Below are positions 8,348 to 13,878 of a DNA stretch of 26,100 bases, one piece after another. Below the pieces are notes generated by a model that was not told the DNA's origin, made no database searches, and saw nothing but the letters and a program-made list of their open reading frames with translations. The translations under genes were made by a program, and so were the position numbers. The stretch lies in contig JAIPEV010000002.1 of the NCBI GenBank assembly GCA_021736965.1, positions 1 to 26,100 of the forward strand, in the 5' to 3' direction. Position 1 is the first letter of the stretch. The number at the start of each line of letters is the position of its first letter. Source of the DNA: Halanaerobiales bacterium. GTDB lineage: Bacteria; Bacillota; Halanaerobiia; Halanaerobiales; M55B127.

Positions 8348-8875
8348 TTAAAAATTTGCTTTAAAACCCACTTCTAACATTAGATCTTTATCAAGCCAGT
8401 AAGAGTTACCTATACTTAATATTAGATCATTATTTTCAATTATTGGTGTCATATAACCTACTCTATACTCAATTTCTTCATCAGCTGTTATATAGTTTAA
8501 TTCATAAAGTATAGCCTTGCCTTCACTTAAATATTTTTTTCCCTTTATTCCTAATCCAGCTGTAAAAGTTGGAGTATCATGTTTAGTTAATATACTGAAT
8601 ACTATATTATTTCGATATCCACTTTTTTCCATTAACTTAATTAGCCAGTTTGCTTTAAATCTCAACTTTACGTCACTTCCATTATAGTTCATATCAAAGC
8701 TGAGTTTGTTTAGATCATTTTCAAATTGAAAGACAGAATTTATATTTAATGCAGTTACATCCATATCAGTAAATACTGAATATGTCATCTCTTGAAAATC
8801 AAAGTTTTGACCCCTAACTACCGGTGTAAATATAAAAACTGTTATTAAAAATAATAGTAAAACCTTTTTTTTCAT
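8348..8875 (-). CDS. Secreted probable outer-membrane beta-barrel protein
   Basis: This 175-residue protein has a signal peptide (MKKKVLLLFLITVFIFTPVVRG) with likely cleavage near residue 22. The rest is made of alternating polar and hydrophobic strands: LSFDMNYNGSDVKLRFKANWL, FTAGLGIKG, EIEYRVGYMTPI, LMLEVGFKANF. It ends in Phe, the C-terminal residue that the BAM complex prefers in outer-membrane proteins. I recognise no named family. A small beta-barrel or barrel-like lipid-exposed protein is the best reading. An AAGGGG site precedes the ATG. It lies 19 bp after the SPOR-glycosidase and upstream of the small membrane peptide and sigH. The presence of such a protein supports a diderm cell envelope. 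Confidence 0.65.
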   Translation of the reverse strand: MKKKVLLLFLITVFIFTPVVRGQNFDFQEMTYSVFTDMDVTALNINSVFQFENDLNKLSFDMNYNGSDVKLRFKANWLIKLMEKSGYRNNIVFSILTKHDTPTFTAGLGIKGKKYLSEGKAILYELNYITADEEIEYRVGYMTPIIENNDLILSIGNSYWLDKDLMLEVGFKANF

Positions 8876-8894
8876 AATTTATCATCCCCTTATT

Positions 8895-10922
8895 CTATTT
8901 CTTTTTAATTAATAATCCAGTAGCTATATCTCTATATCCAGAAGGATTATTAAATGTATAACCCCGTATTACCATCTGGGAAGAATCTCCTCCATCTAGA
9001 TTTAATGCATCTCTTACACCTAATTGTACTAAGTAATCAGCAAGGTTTTTAAGTGTAATTCCAACAGAAAGTTTAGGCTGCCTCCCATCAACAGTAATAA
9101 ATAGTAAATGCTTTTGTTCTGTAATACCTACTGCTGTTCTAGGGGCTTTACCTTCAATAATATCATTTTTAAACTGTTCTAAAGTTCCACTTACATAAAC
9201 CTCTCCATCTTTAACTAGACATGGCCCCCCTCCAATTATGCTTATAACTTTTTGCTGATGCCAGTCTGGTTTGAATATGTCTCTATATATAACTTCATTA
9301 CCGGTTTTAAACTCTTTAACGATATTTTCTTTATTGAAGATTTTAACAATATATCCATCAGAGGGTATCTGGTTTTGAATATTTTTTCCCTTATCTACTT
9401 TACTAATAATATTATTTTTTATTACATACTCTACAGTATATTGATTAGACAGGGGAGTTTTATCATTAAAATAACTATTATAAACTATAATTTCGTTTTT
9501 ATGATTAGGCTTTCTATTAACAGCATCTAATATAATATTATTATTGTTTTTAGTTGTTAATATACCCTTCCACTGTAATGCATCAATCAAGATCTCACCT
9601 GTTTTTGTAATACCAAGTGCTGTCCTATTATAAAGGGGCTCAGTAACCATTATTCCATTTATCATTAATACACCTAATGGTTTCCCATCAGAACTAAAAA
9701 ACCCACCATTAATTCCAGCTAAAGCAGTGTTGCTTTTAATTACCTCAGGTAATGGAGCCAGCCCTTCTATTTTATCATTGCTCAAAAACGGAGTTACAAG
9801 ATACCTGCTTTTTAAAAGATCTAAATCAATTATATTTATAACTCGCTTACCACTCCAGGTTGTTTGTATTATCTCTTTATACTTTAACCCAATATCAATT
9901 TTTGCATCTATCAGTTGTTTTTGATCTAATCTGGTTTCCAAATCAATAATTTCAATTTCTTTTAACTTTTCATAAATAATATTTTCTTCAGAAGAATATC
10001 TTTCATTTATTCCAGTTATTGCAAAATTAGTAGAAACTATACTTTTATCTTTCATTATGACCTTTGCTTGAGTACTGTTTACAGATACTTTGATTAAATC
10101 TGTTAAATTAGATATACCTTGATATTCATTAAAAGTATATGGTGGAGATTCATTTAAGATCTGATATAGAGCATTACTTCTATTTAGGATTGCTTGAGCT
10201 TTTAGAGAAACAATATTAGATATATTAGGTAGCTTAGTTAAAAGTAACCCATATTCTAAGGTTAAAAAATCTATCTGGTTTAACAAATCTAAACCATTAT
10301 TATTTTTATTTAGCTTAAATATACCATTATATATATTATTCTTATATCTAATAACCCCTTCCAAATAAATATGTTCATTTTCATAAACAACTCTACCGTT
10401 TTTATCTTCAATAACAAGTTGATAGTCACCACTATAACTTAGATCACTTAAAATCCAGGTTTCCCAACCTGCTTGTTTTAAACTTTTTGTTACTTCCTTT
10501 GCTTTTTTTTCATTTAAAAAAGATCCTAACTGTACCTTATATAATTTTTTTTCTTTATAAATATTTGCAGTATAACTTGGGAACTGATTATTAATTTGAT
10601 TAATAATCTGTTCTGCCTTATCTTTACTAGATGTAGCAAAAATTTGAATATACCAGTCTTCATTACCAGTTCTATTATACTTTATAGTATACTTATTATC
10701 GCTTTTTAATCTAAGTTTTTTGTTTCCATTTTGTTCAAGAACAACTACATTCTTACCAGTTAAAAAAGAAATTTCAGACTGATTTTGATCAACTCTTATT
10801 AATACTTGTTTATCATTATTTATAAAGTTAATTAATGAATCTGAAAATGTATAACCATTTTGAGTAAAGAAGAATAACAAGAGTGATAAAATAATTATTT
10901 TTAAAAAAACAGTCTTTTTCAT
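8895..10922 (-). CDS. Secreted SPOR domain - phosphodiester glycosidase (NAGPA) protein
   Basis: The 675-residue product has an N-terminal signal peptide (about residues 1-25). A SPOR-like segment follows at about 88-155 (DWYIQIFATSSKDKAEQIINQI to KVQLGSFLNEKKAKEVTKSLKQAGW), which in other proteins binds denuded peptidoglycan glycan. The C-terminal half, about 380-675, is a phosphodiester glycosidase domain (NAGPA/DUF2233 type), with NGGFFSSDGKPLGVLMINGIM, GGGPCLVKDGEVY, APRTAVGIT and the final LNLDGGDSSQMVIRG. A periplasmic wall-associated hydrolase acting on a sugar phosphodiester is inferred. The ATG at 10920-10922 is preceded by an in-frame TAG, so no longer form exists, but no Shine-Dalgarno site lies at normal distance; a strong AAGGAGG is 72 bases upstream. 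The gene ends in TAG. Confidence 0.85.
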   Translation of the reverse strand: MKKTVFLKIIILSLLLFFFTQNGYTFSDSLINFINNDKQVLIRVDQNQSEISFLTGKNVVVLEQNGNKKLRLKSDNKYTIKYNRTGNEDWYIQIFATSSKDKAEQIINQINNQFPSYTANIYKEKKLYKVQLGSFLNEKKAKEVTKSLKQAGWETWILSDLSYSGDYQLVIEDKNGRVVYENEHIYLEGVIRYKNNIYNGIFKLNKNNNGLDLLNQIDFLTLEYGLLLTKLPNISNIVSLKAQAILNRSNALYQILNESPPYTFNEYQGISNLTDLIKVSVNSTQAKVIMKDKSIVSTNFAITGINERYSSEENIIYEKLKEIEIIDLETRLDQKQLIDAKIDIGLKYKEIIQTTWSGKRVINIIDLDLLKSRYLVTPFLSNDKIEGLAPLPEVIKSNTALAGINGGFFSSDGKPLGVLMINGIMVTEPLYNRTALGITKTGEILIDALQWKGILTTKNNNNIILDAVNRKPNHKNEIIVYNSYFNDKTPLSNQYTVEYVIKNNIISKVDKGKNIQNQIPSDGYIVKIFNKENIVKEFKTGNEVIYRDIFKPDWHQQKVISIIGGGPCLVKDGEVYVSGTLEQFKNDIIEGKAPRTAVGITEQKHLLFITVDGRQPKLSVGITLKNLADYLVQLGVRDALNLDGGDSSQMVIRGYTFNNPSGYRDIATGLLIKKK

Positions 10923-10929
10923 CTAAAAT

Positions 10930-11001
10930 GTAGTAAGGAAACTCCATCTAAATCTTATCTTTGAATTAGTTGAAGAGGATTACTACAGTTTCCACCTCCT
11001 T
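10930..11001 (-). other. Leader of the glycosidase gene: degenerate IS200/IS605-type right end separating a Shine-Dalgarno site from its ATG
   Basis: The minus strand holds a strong AAGGAGG (10995-11001) with no start codon at useful distance; the next gene begins 72 bases on. In between lies a 22-base stretch (10935-10956) identical at 20 positions to 11203-11224, which is part of the right-end hairpin of the transposase remnant. An imperfect hairpin precedes it (8 of 11 pairs). Two exact 7-base complementary pairs are present: GGAAACT (10987-10993) with AGTTTCC (10937-10943), and GTAGTAA (10980-10986) with TTACTAC (10930-10936). They are in the interlocked order of a pseudoknot or a two-state switch. 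A TATAAT at 11039-11044 could be the promoter -10; its -35 is poor. Confidence 0.5.
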
Positions 11002-11089
11002 ATTTTTATATGATACTAATATATTCTTCATATATCCAATTATATAGTATGTGATTAATATAAAAATAATCTAATTAGTAAAGAAGACA

Positions 11090-11113
11090 CAATTATTTTT
11101 TTACAAATAATTG
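11090..11113. repeat. AT-rich perfect inverted repeat, 9 bp arms
   Basis: CAATTATTT (11090-11098) and AAATAATTG (11105-11113) pair around a 6-base spacer. No T run follows on either strand in the right place, so it is not an obvious terminator. It lies between the two IS-end-like copies and could be part of a subterminal hairpin of the old element. Confidence 0.4.
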
Positions 11114-11202
11114 ATGATCAAAATAACCACAAAAACAGTATCATCTAAGATTATAAGTGAGTTTTTTGTACCTCTATCAGCTGTTTTTTTCTAAAAAAAC
11201 TC

Positions 11203-11241
11203 AAGAAAACTCCATCTGAATCTTTAATTAGATTCAGGTGG
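11203..11241 (-). mobile_element. Right-end hairpin of an IS200/IS605 element remnant
   Basis: CCATCTGAATCT (11212-11223) and AGATTCAGGTGG (11230-11241) form a 12-bp hairpin with one wobble or mismatch and a 6-base loop, immediately after the decayed transposase frame. Subterminal imperfect hairpins of this kind are recognised by IS200/IS605 TnpA at the element ends. Part of it (11203-11224) recurs at 10935-10956 with two differences. Confidence 0.65.
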
Positions 11242-11560
11242 AAATCAATTGAGACGGGCTTGCTTTTTTTGTGTCCTAATTTTGGATATAATCTTTAATA
11301 ATTTCAATTATAGCTTCCCTCATTAGAGATAATACAGTAACTTTTAGACCAAAAAGCTAATTTATCAGTAGTAGTCTTTTAAATGCTTTGCATATTTTAT
11401 TAATAAGCCTTGAATATAAAGTTTTAAATATTTTAACTAATTTAGATAATTATACCTTTGGATAAATTTCAAATAAAATATGCAGATGATTATTTTCTCA
11501 TCCAAACTCTATAATACAGTTAACTATAAAATTAAAAATAATAAATAAGTAAAACCAGTA
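11234..11560 (-). pseudogene. tnpA: Decayed IS200/IS605 TnpA (HUH-Tyr) transposase
   Basis: One minus-strand frame from about 11524 down to 11234 reads as a TnpA C-terminal two-thirds with four internal stops and no frameshift. The pieces are NNHLHILFEIYPKV, LSKLVKIFKTLYSRLINK, LFGLKVTVLSL and REAIIEIIKDYIQN, then DTKK. The HUH motif (HLH) and the catalytic-Tyr context (KDYIQN) are both still visible. Three of the stops (TAA, TAG, TAG) sit where Gln is plausible, consistent with C-to-T decay; the fourth is a TGA at 11498-11500. The N-terminal third is too degraded to define, so the upper boundary is approximate. No TnpB is present. The right-end hairpin overlaps the 3' end. The family call is by recognition of conserved segments. 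Confidence 0.7.
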
Positions 11561-11670
11561 AAGCTAGTAGACAAATTATTGATTTAGCTAAAAAATTAAA
11601 CATCTAAAATAATAATTGTTCATAATCTTCACTTTGCTTTAACCCATAAGTGCTTTTTTTCTCTAAATAT

Positions 11671-12201
11671 TTAATTTTGTATTTCCTGGCTTAGTTCTGC
11701 AGCCTTTTGTACATCCATATTCTCTAGTATTGCCGCAGCATCTTTATCTTCAAGACCTCTTAAGATCTCTAAAGCAAAATCCTTATTAAGATTACTTATT
11801 ATATCTGCAGCAGCTCTAGGATTCATATTGGCATAGATACTTATTAACTTATCTAACTTCTCTTTACTGTTGGCTGAGACTGTTTGATTTGTTTTTATTT
11901 CTTCTTGTAATTCTTCATTAAGTTTTTTAAGATCTTCATTTTCTTTTTCTAAAAGTTCGATTTGATCTTTTTGAATAACTATTCTTTCTAATAATTTTTC
12001 ATTATCTTTTTCTAAAACCTTATTTTCTTCTAACTACTTTTCATACTCCTGATCTGTTCTTACATAATCTTTTACAAATGGAGTACTCTTAATTATGTTC
12101 TCACCCCATTCTCTAAAAGAAACAATTCCAAGATTGTTTATTAATAACAAAGAACCAATTAAGATAATAACAATTAAAAATGTATAAAGATATTTTTTCA
12201 T
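11671..12201 (-). pseudogene. MotE/YlxF-like (MgtE_N domain) membrane-anchored coiled-coil protein, interrupted by an amber codon
   Basis: The ATG at 12199-12201 follows GGAGGG at seven bases and opens MKKYLYTFLIVIILIGSLLLI, a membrane anchor. After 55 codons an in-frame TAG (12034-12036) occurs. The same frame then continues without further defect for 121 codons to TAA at 11671. The downstream part has a heptad-like coiled coil (LEENKVLEKDNEKLLERIVIQKDQIELLEKENEDLKKLNEEL), then ANMNPRAAADIISNLNKDFALEILRGLEDKDAAAILENMD, the MgtE_N/MotE-type helical repeat. Family members are flagellar-associated (MotE, YlxF) or of unknown role. It stands alone here, with no flagellar neighbours. One clean nonsense codon means a very recent mutation, readthrough, or a sequence error. 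TAG is used as a normal stop by at least two other genes in the window. Confidence 0.75.
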
Positions 12202-12271
12202 GCTAAATCCCTCCATTCTAAAAGATATGGTCTAAATCACCAAATAATATATTCATATCCATTATTTATAA

Positions 12272-12300
12272 ATATTCTACATAAAAATACCAAATCCTCC
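12272..12300 (-). promoter_or_regulatory. Sigma-H-type promoter (full consensus match) of the motE-like gene
   Basis: On the minus strand GGAGGATTT (12292-12300), an 11-bp spacer and GTAGAATAT (12272-12280) fit RNAGGAWWW-N11-12-RNNGAATWW at every defined position. The start point would lie near 12265, about 64 nt upstream of the ATG. The site follows directly after the ssb terminator, where a new transcription unit should begin. Assignment to sigma-H is inference from the Bacillus consensus. Confidence 0.7.
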
Positions 12301-12313
12301 CTCTTTGTACAGT

Positions 12314-12346
12314 AAAAAAGGGCTAATGACAAAAAGCCACTAACCC
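12314..12346 (-). terminator. Rho-independent terminator of ssb
   Basis: On the minus strand an 11-bp stem pairs 12336-12346 with 12320-12330, including three G-U pairs, around a 5-base loop. TTTTTT follows. It starts 11 bp past the ssb stop codon. Confidence 0.85.
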
Positions 12347-12357
12347 AAATTTATTAA

Positions 12358-12681
12358 TTATTGATCTGGCCACTCTAAAAACTCAACTCTTCTCGCTTTA
12401 ATTCTATATTTTTTTTGCTTCTTATCATCCTGTTCTACTAAGTAGGTACTGATCATGCCTTCAACCCCGGCGAGTTTACCTTTTTTAAGATATTTATTAC
12501 ATCTTTCAGCACCAGGACCCCAGTTAACAACATCAACAAAGTCTGTATTATACTCACCATTTTTGCCTCGATAGTTCCTGTCGATTGCAAGTGTAAATCT
12601 GCAGTAATCCACTTCATTTTTCGTTTTTTTAAGTTCGGGATCACTGACTAACCTCCCAGTCAATATAACATTATTTATCAT
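12358..12681 (-). CDS. Short single-stranded DNA-binding protein (SsbB-like, no acidic tail)
   Basis: The 107-residue product is a single OB-fold SSB domain: MINNVILTGRLVSDPELKK, then CRFTLAIDRNYRGKNGEYNTDFVDVVNWG and GKLAGVEGMISTYLVEQDDKKQKKYRIKARRVEFLEW. It ends at PDQ with no Gly-rich linker and no acidic DDDIPF tip, the segment that recruits repair and replication partners. The main replicative SSB is usually 150-180 residues. The Bacillus competence protein SsbB (YwpH), of about 113 residues, also lacks the tail. A role in DNA uptake or recombination rather than replication is inferred. AAAGGAG lies eight bases before the ATG. It is a single-gene unit with its own terminator. Confidence 0.92.
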   Translation of the reverse strand: MINNVILTGRLVSDPELKKTKNEVDYCRFTLAIDRNYRGKNGEYNTDFVDVVNWGPGAERCNKYLKKGKLAGVEGMISTYLVEQDDKKQKKYRIKARRVEFLEWPDQ

Positions 12682-12694
12682 ATAACCACTCCTT

Positions 12695-12717
12695 TACCAT
12701 ATATTACCATATATTAC
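12695..12717. repeat. Tandem 10-bp repeat upstream of ssb
   Basis: TACCATATAT occurs twice in direct tandem (12695-12704 and 12705-12714) and a third TAC follows. The period matches about one helical turn. It covers the expected promoter zone of ssb, where a TAATAT (12701-12706) lies within it. It may be an operator or simple low-complexity sequence. Confidence 0.4.
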
Positions 12718-12757
12718 ATAACTATACAAGTTATGGGTGGCTATATAAATTTGGAAC

Positions 12758-13081
12758 TTATTTATTCATCTCTATATTTTCTATATATACCTCTATATCT
12801 CCCCCACAAACCCAACCTATTTTTGCTGCCTCTTTTCGAGTTAAATTAAAGGTTATTTTAGCTGATTTATCTTCTTTTAATAACTTTTTTGCATCTTCAA
12901 TTATTTGTTTTTCTTGGTTTCCTCCCCCGATAGTTCCATAAAAACTACCATCAGGAAAAATCAACATACTTGTTCCTGTATTACGAGGACTTGAAGATTT
13001 AGCATCTATAATTGTTGCTAAAGCAATCTTATCGTACTTTTCTTTATATTCAATAATTTTTTTAAGTAATCTTCTATTCAT
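12758..13081 (-). CDS. Stand-alone XdhC N-terminal domain protein
   Basis: This 107-residue protein matches the XdhC/CoxI N-terminal domain. IIDAKSSSPRNTGTSMLIFPDG corresponds to the family GSSPRxxGxxM signature, GTIGGGNQEKQI to the TIGGGxxE motif, and WVCGGDIEVYIENIE to the CGGxxxVxxE motif. XdhC proteins bind molybdenum cofactor and help insert or sulfurate it in xanthine dehydrogenase-type enzymes. The ATG at 13079-13081 overlaps the end of the preceding XdhC gene by 8 bp and has AGGAGGGCAAAGG upstream, so the pair is translationally coupled. It lacks the Rossmann domain, which the partner supplies. No molybdenum hydroxylase is in the window. Confidence 0.88.
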   Translation of the reverse strand: MNRRLLKKIIEYKEKYDKIALATIIDAKSSSPRNTGTSMLIFPDGSFYGTIGGGNQEKQIIEDAKKLLKEDKSAKITFNLTRKEAAKIGWVCGGDIEVYIENIEMNK

Positions 13082-13835
13082 CCTTTGCCCTCCTAATCTT
13101 AATGATCTCTGCTATTATGGCTACAGCTATTTCTGCAGTGGTTTCAGCACCAATCGCAAGCCCAATAGGAGAATGAATTGACTTAAGTAGTTGATCATTT
13201 ATATTATCCACTTCTTTTAATCTATCATATACTTCTTTAACCTTTTTAGAACTTCCAATCATTCCAATGTATTTACAGTTTTTATCAATTACCTCTCTTA
13301 ATACATCATAATCAAACTGATGCCCTCTTGTTAGTATAACTATATAATCATTTTTTTCAACTTTATACTCTGATAAATAATTTTTATAACTTTTAAGTAT
13401 TAGATGATCTATCTCAGGAAATCTTTCCCTGTTTAAAAACTCTTTTCGATCATCGATCACAGTTATTTCAAAGTCCATTAAACTTGCAACTTTTGAAACT
13501 GAGTTCGCAATATGACCAGCCCCAAATAATATTAACCTGGGATTATCAACAACTGGTTCTAAATATACCTTTAGATTACTATCATCAATTTTTAAAGTTT
13601 TAAGTTGAGGGTTATCAAAATTAAGTAAAGTTTTTTTACCTATTTCCTTTATTAAACAGTTTATTTTTTCTTTATTCTTTTCATTACTATACTCTAAATG
13701 ATCATTATCTACTAATATGAACTTTTCACCTTTTAAGATCTTATACTCATTATCAGCTGAGATCACAGTTGAAACAACCAAATTGTTACCTTTTTTTGAA
13801 AGTTGGTTAAGTTTTTGATAAAAATTAACTTTCAT
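13074..13835 (-). CDS. XdhC-family protein with Rossmann domain and degenerate N-domain
   Basis: The 253-residue product has a C-terminal XdhC Rossmann domain from about residue 100. It contains PRLILFGAGHIANSVSKVASLMDFEITVIDDR, then DYIVILTRGHQFDYDVL, YIGMIGSSKK and IHSPIGLAIGAETTAEIAVAIIAEI, all family hallmarks. The first 95 residues align in pattern with the XdhC N-domain (VVSTVISAD ... VYLEPV) but have lost the SSPR and CGG motifs. The separate downstream protein retains exactly those motifs, so the two probably work as complementary parts of one Moco-maturation factor; this is inference. AAGGAGG precedes the ATG. The gene lies 43 bp after the aminotransferase and ends in TAG. Confidence 0.88.
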   Translation of the reverse strand: MKVNFYQKLNQLSKKGNNLVVSTVISADNEYKILKGEKFILVDNDHLEYSNEKNKEKINCLIKEIGKKTLLNFDNPQLKTLKIDDSNLKVYLEPVVDNPRLILFGAGHIANSVSKVASLMDFEITVIDDRKEFLNRERFPEIDHLILKSYKNYLSEYKVEKNDYIVILTRGHQFDYDVLREVIDKNCKYIGMIGSSKKVKEVYDRLKEVDNINDQLLKSIHSPIGLAIGAETTAEIAVAIIAEIIKIRRAKDE

Positions 13836-13878
13836 GGACTACCTCCTTATTTTTTGACTATTTATTTTATAAATTTTA

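Noticed and set aside
10930..11001. Known metabolite riboswitch before the glycosidase gene
   Set aside because: I compared it mentally with common classes (SAM, TPP, purine, c-di-GMP, preQ1, fluoride) and found none of their conserved cores. IS similarity explains part of the segment.
11010..11060. Sigma-H-type promoter before the glycosidase operon
   Set aside because: GAAGAATAT fits the -10 box, but no AGGA box lies 11-12 bp upstream.
11201..11660. A TnpB gene or intact IS605 element
   Set aside because: No frame with TnpB motifs exists on either strand; only TnpA remnants and end hairpins are present.
12034..12036. TAG as a pyrrolysine codon
   Set aside because: TAG ends at least two other genes in the window in normal context, no pyl genes are visible, and MotE-like proteins are not known Pyl proteins. 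Kept only as one alternative in the finding.
12701..12729. TTGTAT-17-TAATAT promoter for ssb
   Set aside because: The predicted start would fall within or at the ribosome site, only about 13 nt from the ATG, so this pair is unlikely to be the real promoter.
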